A stretch of DNA of 63,469 nucleotides from Monosiga brevicollis MX1 (lineage: Eukaryota; Opisthokonta; Choanoflagellata; Craspedida; Salpingoecidae), in assembly GCF_000002865.3 (NCBI RefSeq), contig NW_001865089.1:20684-84152 (forward strand), written 5' to 3'. Position 1 is the first letter of the stretch. Each line of letters starts with the position of its first letter. This document shows positions 42,559 to 55,575 of the stretch, in pieces. A program made the position numbers and the translations under genes. The notes below the pieces were generated by a model. The model saw only the letters and a list, made by a program, of their open reading frames with translations. It did not search any database and was not told the DNA's origin.

Positions 42559-45057
42559 CTAGTTCTCCTCTTCTTCGTCTTCTTCATCTTCTGAGCTGCT
42601 GGATTCTTGCAGCCATTCCTGAGCTCGAGAGTCCATCTCGACATGAACTTTCCACCTGCAGCACATCGGCGGCCAGGTATGTGAGAGGAAAGTTTGCCAA
42701 CAAACAAGGGCGTGAGGGTGGGTGCGAGACCCTCTGGCCCGACGTACTCTTGCATCTTGTTCACATCGATACTGTACAGGTCGTTGAAGGTGACCTGCCT
42801 GTCGCCCACTTCAGTTACACCGCCATACAGATACAGCGTATTGCCCTGCATGGCCAAAAGACTGCCAATGCGTGCAGAGGGCCACAACGGCTCTTCCGCC
42901 GCCTACACATTTGGCAAATACATCATGAGCCCAAGGCAATAATGGCCCAGTGATCTTGGTAGAATGCGGACACAGCAAAAGCGGCAAGGGAGAATAGGTA
43001 GGGTAGGAAGATATCGATCAAAAGAAGCGATAAACAACGCACCGCAGCGGCTGAACCCTTCTTCGCTTTGAGTTTCATACGTGCCCACATGTTGTTGGCC
43101 GTGTTGAGAAGGTAGGCATCGTTGTAGAATTGGCCTTGCAAAGCATCATCCGTTTCCTCGTCTTGTCTGAGAAGCAAAGAACAACGAAGATGCAGCAAGA
43201 GTTGAAACAAGATGACGGGGTGAGGGACGATAACGGCAGGTTCTAGTCACACGCAGCAGCTTCAGGGCAATCGACGTACACGCCGCCAAAGGAAATCATC
43301 TGAGTTACCGAGCGTGCAACGGCTGCCGCGCCGGCACGCACTGGTGGAGTTTCACCACCTGTGAACAACCGCAAGTCATGTCAAAAAGCAAGCCCGACTA
43401 AACGTGTTCTGTTATTATCATTTGTTTATTTTTTTAAGGGAAGGGAGGGGAAGGGGCGCCCGAGTCTGATACTTGAGACATTAGAAGGGGCTATTGGTAA
43501 CATACCGGGGCGCATGCGCTGCCAGGACCACTTGTAGCCACAGGCATGAGTGCCATCTTTTTTGCCGGGTGGCTTTGGTTTGGAGCTGTCACACTCGGCT
43601 TCGTAGTGCTGAAAGGCGGTCTCATCCTGTTCCGCTACCAGGCTCCAGACATCATCAAAGACCTGCATAGCAGAGGGAAGGTATGGCATTGGGGTCAACG
43701 AGAAGGGAAAGAAGGGCAGCAGCGAGGGTCTGCTGTGTGTGGCTGGCCGGAGGTTCGGCACAGGTGACTCGCAGTCGTACCACGCCTTTGTAAGCGTCGC
43801 CTTTGACACGCTCGCGGGCATAGCCTCCGGTGATGATCACTTGGTCTTGCAGTGCCACCATTTGACACGCCGAGCGCGCAGCAGGCCCAGGCATGGTGGG
43901 GGGAAAATCCACGCGGCTCCACCTGTGGTGGGAGAATTAGACCGCGAGCCAGTCAGGCTGCTTTGCGCACGCTGCTAGAAGGTCTCACGCCGGGGACGGG
44001 CGAGCAAATACACACTTGTAGTGGTCGAGGTCGTAGATGTGGACGGTGTTGAAATACTTGGGAGCCTTCTTGCCGTCGTCTTGGAAGCCACCGAACATGA
44101 CGAGCAGATTCTTCTTGAAGACGACCATGCGATGACCTAATCAAAGTAGGGGTTCAGCACTTGACGGCACTTGACGAGGCGCTGGGGGCTTTTTGAGGCG
44201 ATCAAGGGGCCTGTCATACATACCGCTACGGGCTGGAGGGTGGGGTCCGGGCATATTTTCCCAGCGGTTGTCAGCCATGTGCCATACCCACAGATCGTTG
44301 TAGTGTCGAAACTGAGCCCCAGAGGGCGCGGCAAATTCGCCGCCATACAACCACATCTGTTGTTCCCACGGTCCGAGTTGAAAGGGCGGGATAAGTTGGG
44401 GAGGGAGAAAGTAGAACGGCGAGCCTTGAGGGTTACCAGGTTGCAGGGACACACCTGTCCACCCAAGCGGCCGAGCGTGACAGCTTGATGGCCCGAGCGG
44501 GGCGGCGGGCAACCCGGGATGGTGAGCTGGCGCCATTGGTCCTTTTTGGCGTTGTATACAAAGAGGTCTGCGTGTGGCGTGCAGGGAAGCCGTCCGGAGA
44601 TGAGCCAAGCTTGTGCACGAGAGCCGCTGCAGGCTAGTACAGCTCTGCAGACGCACCTCCATAGATCAAGGTTTTGTGGCCGTTGTTAAACTCGCCGCCG
44701 AGAAGGACGAGCTCGTCATGGTTGAGCGGGTGCGGGGCGAGGACCGCATAGGCGCGTGGGGACGGGGCCTTGCACACGACTTCGCGGAAGGTGGTGGCCT
44801 CCTTGTCCAGGGCTTGAAACTGGGCCAAGAGTGCGTCGAGATCCTCGTCCTCTTCTCCTGCCGCAGCAGCCTGACATGCATGGCATGCGTTCAGTGAGGC
44901 AGCACGCGCGCGCTCAAGACAAATGACGTGTTCCCAGTCGCGGGTCCAGCGCCTGCACCTTGGCATTTGCCAACTCCTTCTTGCTCGCAACGCGCTGTTG
45001 CTTATCCTTGCGCTGCTGGCGCTTTTGCCGCCGCGCAGTGGCGTTCTGGCGCGGCAT
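42559..45057 (-). CDS. KLHDC4: Kelch domain-containing protein 4
   Basis: Eleven exons in transcript order: 45057-44959, 44870-44657, 44567-44455, 44356-44224, 44136-44016, 43922-43784, 43662-43506, 43358-43253, 43166-43043, 42902-42748, 42655-42559; all phases agree, 485 residues. The basic start MPRQNATARRQKRQQRKDK precedes EDEDLDALLAQFQALDKE, as in animal KLHDC4. Kelch blades follow: DELVLLGGEFNNGHKTLIYG, WLYGGEFAAPSGAQFRHYND, MVVFKKNLLVMFGGFQDDGK, VIITGGYARERVKGDAYKG, and TLYLYGGVTEVGDRQVTFND. The end is WKVHVEMDSRAQEWLQE plus an acidic tail. A beta-propeller scaffold; its biochemical role is not established in the family. Confidence 0.95.
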
Positions 45058-45311
45058 GTCGAAGAACGGTCGTCGCGGCCTCTACGTCGCCTTCCACCAT
45101 CACCAGCATTTCACACATCAATGAGCCACACACCCATGCAGCGAGAGAGGGAGAGAGGGAGAGAGGGAGAGGGAGAGAGGGAGAGAGGGAGAGAGGGAGA
45201 GAGGGAGAGAGGGGGCCCTGTGCCTGCCTGTTTCAGCCGGCACACACACACGCGCGCTCGTGTGTGCGTTGTCGTTGTGTCTTCCGTGTGTTGCAAACGA
45301 AACGGCTTTCG

Positions 45312-45364
<53 letters not shown>

Positions 45365-45933
45365 AAAGTTCTGACAACAAGATGCATGGTTCAGAACAGA
45401 CGTTGTCAACAAGTCAAGGTCATTGCATGCGTGCTTGCAGCCAAGGGGAGCGGACGGAGTGGCGGACATGGATTCGCGAAAGCGCGGCAGGAATGAGGCA
45501 CCAATCCCCATTTTTCTCCGCCTTGTCCTCTTCCTCTGCTTCCTCTTGTGGTCCCTACAGGTGACCACAACACACGGACAAGCAGTTGATACCTTTCTCA
45601 TCTTTGCCTTTTCAGCAGCACGAGCGACAAGAGGGCTGTGACATGGTGTTGGCTTTTCCAACATACTTGGACTTGCGAGCCAATCCAATCAGCTGTCACG
45701 CGCCATTTACTACCCCGCGTCCCGCTGGCCCATTGCATGCCGGCCGCGCCGTCAAGACAGCTGGATATATAGACTTACCCATCGCTCACGGGCAAAAACC
45801 AGTGTATCAGGTCATCATTTTTGTTGCCCGTTGCTGAGCCCACCACGCGCGGCCGCCACAATTTTGCTCCTGTACTCCACCGCCCCACCAGATCTTCTGC
45901 GGCTCTTGGCCCAGCTGGCCGACACCCGCCGCC
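45058..45933. other. Divergent intergenic region with GA repeats
   Basis: Between KLHDC4 (minus) and rhophilin (plus). A GGGAGAGA tandem at 45137-45211 and a pure GA run at 45318-45361. No gene seen. Confidence 0.6.
45137..45361. repeat. GGGAGAGA tandem and GA microsatellite
   Basis: Eight-base purine units (about nine copies), a CA/GT patch, then a 44-base GA run. Confidence 0.9.
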
Positions 45934-48637
45934 ATGCTCAACGCAGCAACTCTGTTGCGGTCGCCGTCGGCCAAAATCATTGCTCAAGTGCAGAATGAGA
46001 TTATGGCCGAAGTTCCAGACCTGCCCATGCCTGCCAATCCCAACGAGCCGGGTTCGGATGAACCTCCCAACTATGACATGAAACTCGCCACCTCGGTAAC
46101 CGCCCGTGTTTCTCATGGCGGCCCCGAGCTCTTGCACCACGACATACCCTCTGCTCGCCGCCTTGAAGAAGTGATTCTGACTCAGCGCCGAGAAATTTGT
46201 CGTGAAATCACCACCGAGCATCGCATCGCCCTGGGCTGCGGGAACCTGGCTAGGTGCGATTCTTGGTACCCGGGCCGTTCTTACCCCGTGCTTGGCCCGC
46301 ATACACTCATCTTTTACAAATGCTTTCTGACCACGCGGCGTGCTGTGCTTCCTCCTACTACCCCGATTCCGTAGTGTCCTCCACAAAGCCAGCCCCAGCC
46401 GCGAGCTCGCCGTAAATCTGGCCTTTGCTGCGTCACGCGAGCAGGATCTAGTCGTGGACCTCAAAAACAACATTTTCCTCGCACAGCTTGCCCTGCGTCT
46501 TAACGACGATGTCGACCCAGACCTTTCATATCGGGATGTGAGCGAGCAGCTCTTTGGTACCATCCTTGCACGTCAAGACGAGTGGCTCCATGCCGATGCC
46601 CGTCTCCTCGAACACCACGTGGCCAACCCCGCCGTCATCGCCGACATCGCCGGTGCCTTTGTCGCCCTCCCTCTCATGATCGTGCACGCCACCAGCTTTC
46701 GCGAGGCCATTGAACTGTCCCTGACTACCCATTACCTTGAGGCGCCCGATCACCTGAGCGTCGAGCTTGCCACCTTTCGCCAGACCCGCCAACAGCTCTT
46801 TGCCACCCACGTTTGTCCGCGTCTGGGCCTGTCCCCCTCGGGCCAGCTCACCAAGTTTATCAAGTACTATCACCTCCTCGGCCAACTAGAGGAGCGCTTC
46901 CTCCGCGACGGCTTGCTGCGCAACATCCATTATCGCTGGTACGCACCCATATTAGACGCACCTTTTCGACCATTTCCATGGCCCAGACAAGATGCTTCCC
47001 CCAATGCTCACTTTATCTCTCTCACATTCACTCCAACACTCCATCTTTCTTGCTTGCTCTCGACTGCAGGTATGACTGGTTGACAGGACGTGAACACCAC
47101 GACCTGCATGTCCTGGCAGAGCGTCTTTGTGTACTATCTGGAGCGGCCGCCTGCGCAACACAGGCCGCCGTACTCGAGCCCATGGATTCGGCCACAAGCT
47201 GCAGCCGAGCGCGCACTTATTTTGAGATGGCCGCTGGCCTCATCGAGCTCATGATTACTCACCGCGAGACAGAAGGCGCCCCGCACATTGCGAGCGAGAG
47301 CTGGACCTCATCCAACTTGCAAATGCTACTGGCCTTTAATCTTGCCCAGGCGCAAGAGTGCCACTTCAAGACTCAAATCGTCGAGCGCCAGGGGAGTGCT
47401 CTCCCGTGGCCAAAGGCTCAAGAAGCAGCTGCAGTTGCTCATGCCTACGGTCGCGTTCGCGAGGCCTTGACCAGCGACCCACTGTCCCGCGGGCTCTGGC
47501 CCGACGAATGGATCGGCACTGTGTACGCCAAGTACAAGGAGTATCAAGGCCTGGCTGGTATGTTGTGCCCGTCTGACGTCGTGTTGAGAACGCTCGTGTG
47601 CTATGCGCATCTGGGTATTCTCACCCCTGTCCACACACCTGCTGTGATGCCTGTGCGCAGATTTGTTGTACGTGCAGCATTTGTACCAGGACGACCATTC
47701 GGATCCCAATGAACTGCCCATGCTGCACACGCGTCTACATCGGGCTGCACGTTCCCTCAAGCTGGCTCTGCGCGTGTGCCAAGACGATCCCGAACACCGC
47801 CTGGCCATGCTCCAGACACGCATCGAGCACGATCTACGTGCCGTCAATCAACTGCTGGCAGAAGAGAAAGTGGGTGCGCTAGACTACGATATGCTGCGCG
47901 CTCTCAGCCCCGTGACGCCAACCGCAGACCGCTGGGCACAGCCCATTTGTTTGCCTGCCCTGACCAAGCCGGCCAATCTATGGCGACGACTCGGCCCCGC
48001 ACATTTTTTCAATGCTCGCTGCCCCCTGACCGATCGGCGACGCTGCAAGTTGCTCAAATCGACGCCCGAGCAAAGTTTTGGCCTCGTTCTGGAAGGTGGG
48101 CGCCCTTGTCGTGTCTCGGAGATTGTTCCCGGTTCGCCCGCCGATGTCGGTGGGGTCACGGCCGGCACGTACGTGCTGGCTGTCAACCGCACTGACGTGC
48201 GCAGCTGGCGCCACGGTCAAGTCGTCAAGATCTTGCAACAGGCTACCAAGGGCGTTCTGCTGACCATCGTGGTACGTTGTCCCCGTGTTCAAGCCGTGTG
48301 CAGCAGCGCTCCGTAGCCGTACCTCTCTCGCCTGCGCCTGCACCGCATTCACATCAATCCACCTCGCTTGGCCTTGCTGCTACGATAGGAGAATGCCGTG
48401 CTTGATGAGGCTATTCTCGCTGGGTCTCCACCACGCGAATTCTTGGAAGATGGCAGCGAGGTTGATTCGGTCGACAGCGAGGATCTCAAAGACATTATAG
48501 ATAGCGCCTTTGATCTTCAGGAGGACGTGGGCAAGGAACAAACCGGTCTCACTCCGGAGATGGTGTCCGTCCTGCATGACGAGGTGGACAAGGGCCTCGT
48601 CACACACCCAACCCTCGTGCATCAGGGCTCGATTTAG
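45934..48637 (+). CDS. RHPN: Rhophilin-like protein (HR1 - BRO1 - PDZ)
   Basis: Five exons: 45934-46253, 46393-46938, 47070-47557, 47661-48271, 48389-48637; phases agree, 737 residues. The N-terminal helix EEVILTQRREICREITTEHR with GCGNLA matches the end of an HR1 Rho-binding motif. The BRO1 domain fills residues about 140-490 (LRNIHYRWYDWLTG, LAFNLAQAQECHFKTQIV, YAKYKEYQGLAGDLLYVQ). The bridge ANLWRRLGPAHFF matches rhophilin's DIFHRLGPLSVF. A PDZ domain follows (SFGLVLEGGRPCRVSEIVPG, SWRHGQVVKILQQ). The acidic end is species-specific. Animal rhophilins bind GTP-RhoA and regulate the actin skeleton; the BRO1 domain links to ESCRT-III type partners. The first part of HR1 looks short, so Rho binding is uncertain. 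Confidence 0.92.
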
Positions 48638-49364
48638 CTTCACTTTAAGCCACAGGCATGCAAAGCCCAATCCTCGTGTAACTATCTGCCCCATGGCTTT
48701 GTGCCCCTGCCATTTGATCATCTCCTCCCTAAGGTTCCGGCCAGTGCCATAATTGACTCCCCACCTGTCAACCAAAGACCGACATGTCTACAACTACTGA
48801 TCGCACCGATGCATAAAGTCCCTGCATTTTACAACACAAGTACGCTATAAAACAACATCATCTTTATCATCCACTACATAAACCACAAGTTTATATGCAT
48901 TTGCTCAATATATTTCACTGCCTTCGCCCACATAGCCATCACATTCCACATCTGACTGCCTTCGCGCTCTACATAACCTCATAACGTACAAGTCCAGCTG
49001 GCCTCTGCAACAGAAAACGTGATTATAGCTACACTTTAATAAGCTTGAAGTGTATCTGAAGTCACACTTCCGTAGCGCCGCTGCCACTGAGCCGCGCCGC
49101 CCGCTCTCTCTCTCTCTCTCTCACTTTCTCTCACACGATCGCCGTCCCGTCAAGCTCTCGGTTCGGTTTAGCACACACGCTGGATCCCCCCCTGCCCAGC
49201 CCGCCAACGCACCTTTGGGCTTTGGGGATTGGGAATCAGCTGCGTCGTCGTTTTGCAGCTCTCTACGTTTTGGTGGTTGCACTTCCTGTTGCGGGTGCAT
49301 CTGCCTTGGGGCGGGGCGAGTCGTTTTGTGCGCGCCGTGCTGATCTGCATTCGCGCCAGTCAAC
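48638..49364. other. Intergenic
   Basis: A/T-rich 3' flank of rhophilin, then a CT run near 49103-49125 before CARMIL. A weak duplicated phrase AAGTGTATC (near 49043) recalls the one near 7800. No gene seen. Confidence 0.55.
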
Positions 49365-52300
49365 ATGGCTGCCGCGCAGGCCGTCAGCGCCGTCTTGCCT
49401 CAGCAATCCTTGGCGTTCACGGCCGATGTCACGCTCGTCATCAATGCTGACCGCAACAAGACTGATGACAAGGCTCTGGGCGTTGCTGGGGATCGTCTGG
49501 TGCTCGTCTCGCCACGGCCACCCTTTAAGATCGATACCGAGATTAACGTCCTGGATCTGACTCGTTTGGACATCTTGTCCGACGATCAGGTGCGTCCACA
49601 AAGCGCCATCGTCCTCGTGCTGACTTTGCTTGCCATTGCCACACGATTCCTCACCCTCTTGTGCTCGCACCCAACGACATAGAGCTTGGTGATTGAGAGC
49701 ACCACTTCCTCACCGCTTCGCCTCCGTGGCCTTGAACAAGATGCCCCGGCCCTTGCAGCCATCCTCTACGATGCTCTCCGCAACATCTACCTCGTTGGCG
49801 ATGTTCGGTGCGTGCTTGAGCCGGAGCGGTACCGCCTTGCTCGCCTGGCTTGCACTGCTTAGACGCAGCCATCATCCTCTATCTCCCCCCAAACTCCTAA
49901 TCTGCTTCTTTTGTATTTGTTTTTGTTGCAGCTGTGTTTTCTCCTGCCCACTTCAGGTTCAGCCACCGGCCGATCAAGATGTGTCGCAGCGCCAGGACGT
50001 CGACTGTGGTCAGTGACGCTGCCAGCTATCCCGAGCCGATTATGGCCTGCTGCAGGACGTGTCGAAGCTGCGCCTTGCTCTCATGCCACGCCCATCCACC
50101 TGTGATCTAGCCGCTTTTTTGCCCGCTTACCAGCACGCGTGCAAATATCATGGGCTGACGCCGCAGCAGCTCACGGTCCAAAAAATTGTGGGCCGATACC
50201 AAGCCTCGCGCACTCGTACTCTGGATGGCCTGGACTTTATGGCCATGTCACTCACGTGCGTTTTCGTGTGCGTTTTGACACTCTGCTCTTGTTGCATTGC
50301 CTCACATTGCTGACATGTGCGCCCCACATCTTGCAGGAGCTCTCCCGCCATCGTCACGGCCTTGCACGTTAACCCGTGGTTCACCACACTCAAGCTGAAT
50401 GACCTCAAGATGGTTTGTTAAATCTTGTACTCACGCGTTGTGCCCTTGCCCAGTTCTTGTGGCAACGCGAACCCTTGCATCTGGGTGGTTTACGTTATCT
50501 CCTGATTGTCTCACGTATGTTCCGGATCTGGCTTACCCAGAGCCCAGCGACGCTGGATAGCCTGGCCATGCTTGCCCTCCGCAACAACACGCTGCAAACC
50601 ATCGAGATGCGCAACCTCAGCTCCGCCGACAGCAAATTCTGGGGCAAATTCCTCGGAAACCTCAAGAACAACCCGCGCCTCAGCATTCAAGACTTTGACT
50701 TTTCTCAGAACAAGTGCGTCGTCATCACCCCATCTCACGCGCCATCCATGACTGTGCTGATTGTCAAATACCAAGTCCATCTTCTAGACGCATTTCTTGG
50801 TCCGCGTACATAATCTCATTGTGCGTTCTGTTGGGTATCTAGTCTGGGTGACCCCTTGGTCACAGCCTTTGCTGATAGCGCACGCACCTTTGTCTTGGGT
50901 GTGCGGCGTTTGCGCATGGTCAACGTTTCCATGTCCACGAAGGTATTTGCTTCGCTCTCGCTCTCGCTCTCTCTCTCTCTTTTTTTTTTTTTTTTTTTTT
51001 TCTTTTGTCTCTTGCTACCTTCCTTCGACGGGACACTGCCGATGGCATCATGCTTTGTCTTCTCTCCTCTGTTTATGGCGTCTGCTCTCAGGGGGCCATG
51101 GTCTTGGCGATTGCACTCCGCAAGAATCCATCTTCCGCATCTGGTCTCCAGCTGATTGACATTAGCGAAAATCCCACCATTGGCCACGAGGGTGTTATTG
51201 GCCTGATTGACATGCTGTTGCAGGCCAACATACTGCAGTCAGTCAACGTCAACAACACGGGTGCCGTGGTTGAATCCATTCTCATGACCATGGCCAAGGC
51301 CATTTGCACCCACCTCACCCACCTCGATTTGGGTAACAATAAATTTGCCAGCAAGTGCGTGATGCTCGCTTGTGGCCATCGGACCAACAGCGCTTCAAGG
51401 GCGTCGGAGGCCATTCTCATACTCTAGTCTCAATGATCCTCTTTTAATAGGAAAGCAGGTCGTCCTCAACCTCAGCTGGTCAAATTTCTCGAGCATGCGC
51501 CCGTCATTCAGAGCCTCTGCCTCAATGGCGTTAAGCTGCCTTCCGTGGCGCTCAAGTTTCTTCTTGATAGCCTGAGCGTCAACGTTCTCCTCACCGTGCG
51601 TAGTCTGAGCTGCCGCATCACGCCCACCCGTACCCTGGCATTGTGGCCAGCTTGTTCACGCTGCCGATCCTTTTAGAACTTGGAATTAGGATTGGCGAAT
51701 TGTGACTTGGGGGTTTCCGAGTCAGCCTCGGTCATCCACATGGCACTGCCCAAGTTGACCACAATCGGCAAGCTGGACTTTAGCCAGAATGGTACGCCGC
51801 TCGACCCGTTTGACGCACCACATCTCAGCATATGGCCTCTTGCATGCACCCTCATGTCTTTACTCTTAAAACTCGAATAGAATTCAGCGACGATGACATG
51901 GCCAAAATCATCGGAGCCGCCGCCGCCAACAGCGCGACACTCAACAGTCTTGTTCTGGACGAGAATCTGAGCCGGGCTCGCACCTCGCAGCGCTCGATGC
52001 TTGCCCTCCGCTCCCTCTTCGAAGGCAGCTATAAGGTTGGTGGTGCCGTGCTTGACGCACAGCCTGGAAGTCATTGAAGCGTTGTTTGTCAACTTGTAGT
52101 GGGTGCCGCCGCCTTTTTTACTCTACTCACATGGTTTATGCATCGCATCCCTATTTTCTTAGGGCCTCCGCCACCTGAGTCTGAAGGACATGAAGCTGAA
52201 GCAGGATTTGGTGAATCTGTTTCCTAGCCTCAGCGAGAACACCTCGATTGAGCATCTGGACATTCGGGGCAACCATGTTGGAGACGCGGGCGCCTCTGCC

Positions 52301-55300
52301 CTTGCCGTCACGCTCAACTACAACAAGGCGCTTCGACGCATTGATCTGGATGACAATGGCATCTCGCACATTGGGTTTATGGAGTTGGCCAATGCGCTGG
52401 AGAACAATGTCGTAATGCAGGATTTGCCCATGCCGCTCCTGGATATCACGGCCAGCATGAGCCGCAATCAAGCCGAGACCGTCGCTGCTGTACATCGAAT
52501 TCAGCTGGCTCTGGCCCGTAACCATTCCCCTGCCCGCCAAATGATTGGACAGGTTACGGTCGATCCAGAAGAGGCAGGTGCACAGGACGAGCGTTGGTTG
52601 CACTCCTTGGTCGAAGCCCTGCAATCCACGGCCTCATTTGCACCAGAGGACCGCATTGCCGGGGACGAGGCGCTTTTGCGGGCCCAGAAAGCGGTCCAAG
52701 CCACGCGTGCCGGCGTTGAGCGGCAGGCCTCTCTTCTCAAAGCTCAAGAGGCTCTGGTTGCAGAGCAGGCATCCTCGCTGGCTCGTGGCTTGGAGTCAGT
52801 GCTCGTACAAGCCCTCGAGAAGAACACGGGTGAGATTGTGGCGCTTCTCGCGGCAGAGAGTGGGACTGATCCTGCAGTGCTGCGCCAAGCTGCACACTAC
52901 CAGCATGCCGACATCTGTCGTCGCCTTGTGACCGAGGTCATCGAGGAGGGCGTGCGCCCAACCCTCACTGCCGCACTAGGCCAGCAGCTTGAAACCTTCA
53001 CGCAAAAGGCCATTTTGGAGATCCTGGGTGCGGCCGGTCAAGAAGTGAGCCGCGTGTTGGACGCCCGCAAGACTGGCACTGCCTTGGCCGCCCGTGCAGC
53101 GCACACCAAAGCCTCTCCCGCTAAAGAGGCCCCACCGCCAAGCGCAGCCAAGCCTACAGAGGCCAAGGCTTCGCCTACACCGGCTCGCCGGGCGCGTGCA
53201 GCTGACGCGGCTCTGAAAGCCAAGCAGCGTGTCTCCACGCTTCAGGACTCGCAGACATCCGAAACACCGGAAGTATCGCGCAGTGCCGTGCTTGTGAGCA
53301 CGAGCGCCGACCCCGACGACGTTGAAGAAGGTGGCATTGATATCGACGCTGGCCCTGCCGCCGCGGGGGCAGCAAATGCAGGCCCAAGCTTGACACACCA
53401 CACCAAGGGCCGACCCAAAGTGCAGGTGCGCCCGTTGCCGCTTGTCTCAGGATCTTGTTATTATCGTGTGTCGTGCCATTCTTCTGTCTTCTGAAGGTGA
53501 CATCTGAAGGTGACATCTGGTCTTCTTGCCTGGGCCTTCAAGAACAGCCATGTTATCGGGCTCTGGCTGCACTCACTGTACAATTTGCTCTTTCCAACTG
53601 TGGCCAATTTGTGCAGGGAAAGCGGCCACCAACGCGCAAGCCACGGTCCAATGCATCATCACGCCATGCCAGTACCACGCCCTCATTGAGTGCTTCAATT
53701 TTTGGTGAGCTTGAGGAGAGCACTGAAGTTGATACAGCCGGCCCGACATCACAGCCAGTCGTAGCAAGGGCACCGCCGCCAAGTCGGGCAGCCCCGCAGC
53801 TGGCAATGAAACCACCTTCTTCAACACCGGGTGTAGCTGCTACGTCACCCACCCCTGCCCCACGTGCCGCCCCACGTGTGCAGAAGGAAGACGAGGTCGA
53901 GGCATCCAGTCCGGCCGAGCCCAAAGAATCGAATGGAGGCAGCGACGCTGGTGAAACCTCGAGCCCCAGTAAAGACGTCAAGGACGTCAAGGGGGGCAAG
54001 CGCCTGCTAGGTGGCCTGTTTCGCCGACGCAGCAAGGATCTTTTGGCTGGATCAGAAGAAGTTGCTGTTGATGACGCAGAAGAGGACCAATCAGAGCCTC
54101 CCAAGGAGTCAGCGGTCGATACGCCAGAAGCTGACGCTTCGGCCCCCGCGGAGAGGGCGGAGGACAAAATGACCAAGGAAGACGGCGAGCGCGAGGCAAT
54201 TGTTCCCAAACCACGCCCCCGCCCACCCCCGCCATCTGGTGCGCCACCACCTCAAGCTACGCCAGAGGCGGCACCCAAGGCCGAGCGAACCAAGCCTGTT
54301 GGCGGTGTGGCCATGGGCTTTGTTCCTACCAAAGGTGAGTTTGTGCATTGGTGTATGTGATTGTGTTCGTGCCGCTGCAGAGGTTGCTTGTGCTCATCTG
54401 ACTGGTGCATAGATATGCTTTCAAGAGTGCGGTCGGCAAGCGTGAAACGGCGTTCTGCTACAAGTTCCGAGGAAGCTGATGCGAATCAGGGCGCGGCGCA
54501 ACAAGAGCCAACTTCTGAGCCGGTCAAGGTCTTGAATGTGGCTGGGCTACCCCAAGGCGAGTCAACGGTTGACGAAGTAGCACCGGTACCGGTTGCCAAG
54601 CCCCGGCCAGAAGCACCAGCAAGTGAAGTCGCCAAGCCGAAGACAGAACCTGTTGATGCCGAAGCACCAACAGCCGACTCTTCAGCAGCAGCCAAGCCGC
54701 CCGTGGTAGAGCCGCCGGCAGCCAAGCCGCCCGTGGTAGAGCCACCAGCAGCCAAGCCGCCCGTGGTAGAGCCGCCGGCAGCCAAGCCGCCCGTGGTAGA
54801 GCCACCAGCAGCCAAGCCGCCCGTGGTAGAGCCACCAGCAGCCAAGCCGCCCCTGGTGGAGCCACCAGCAGCCAAGCCGCCCGTGGTGGAGCCGCCAGCA
54901 GCCAAGCCGCCCGTGGTAGAGCCACCAGCAGCCAAGCCGCCCGTGGTAGAGCCACCAGCAGCCAAGCCGCCCCTGGTGGAGCCACCAGCAGCCAAGCCGC
55001 CCGTGGTGGAGCCACCAGCAGCCAAGCCGCCCGTGGTAGAGCCACCAGCAGCCAAGCCGCCCGTGGTCGAGCCCACGGCTACCCAGGGGGCCGAACTCGA
55101 GGCGATCCCTGCCCCAGCGAAAAATATGGATGATACTTTGTCTGAAGAGACGTCTGACAATGGAGTGACGGCAGAAGACGCAGCGCTGGCTGAGGACGAA
55201 GAACCTGCAGCGGCGGATGTGGAGGATGAGGAAAATGAAGACGATGAAAACGGTGAAGACGGTGAAGATGACGATGCTTGGGGTGAAGAGGAGCTGGCAC

Positions 55301-55575
55301 TGGACGCCCCGGTACCCGAACCCGCGCCGCGTGGAGCTCAAGCAGCCGTTGCTGCCATGGAAGGGGATGCTCAAGCCGACGAATCCGCCGCTGCGCCACC
55401 TCCGCCTCGACGTTCGTCGAGCCTTAGTCAGGCCAGCGTTCCTCGTGCAAAGCCACGACCATCTGGCCCCGGGGTCGCACCCAAGGCCAAGCCTAAACCT
55501 CAGCCCCCAGCCCCTAAAGCCAAGGTCGCGCCGCCCGCACCAACGCCCAAGCCCAAGCCCAAGCCCACTCCATAG
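49365..55575 (+). CDS. CARMIL: CARMIL: capping protein regulator and myosin I linker
   Basis: Fourteen exons: 49365-49589, 49683-49807, 49957-50008, 50056-50255, 50337-50412, 50541-50713, 50843-50942, 51092-51354, 51451-51595, 51677-51791, 51881-52035, 52163-53425, 53617-54334, 54413-55575; all phases agree, 1590 residues. A PH-like start (residues 1-120) leads to a ribonuclease-inhibitor-type LRR array (VNPWFTTLKLNDLKM, HLDLGNNKFASK, IEHLDIRGNHVGDAGASALA, RRIDLDDNGI) and a helical dimerisation region. The capping-protein interaction motif LTHHTKGRPKVQGKRPP spans the exon 12/13 junction and fits LxHxTxxRPKx6P exactly. The long Pro-rich tail has a ten-residue tandem repeat. CARMIL binds and inhibits actin capping protein at membranes and, in known members, myosin I through Pro-rich sites. 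Intron 3 is only 47 nt. Confidence 0.95.
54694..55072 (+). repeat. 30-nt coding minisatellite in CARMIL tail
   Basis: About 13 copies of a 30-base unit encoding AAKPPVVEPP, with a VV/LV variant recurring at every sixth copy or so, which shows that blocks were duplicated. Proline-rich units may serve as SH3 ligands. Confidence 0.95.

Noticed and set aside
54486-55160. Minus-strand Gly/Thr repeat frame over the CARMIL tail
   Set aside because: Shadow of the 30-nt coding repeat.
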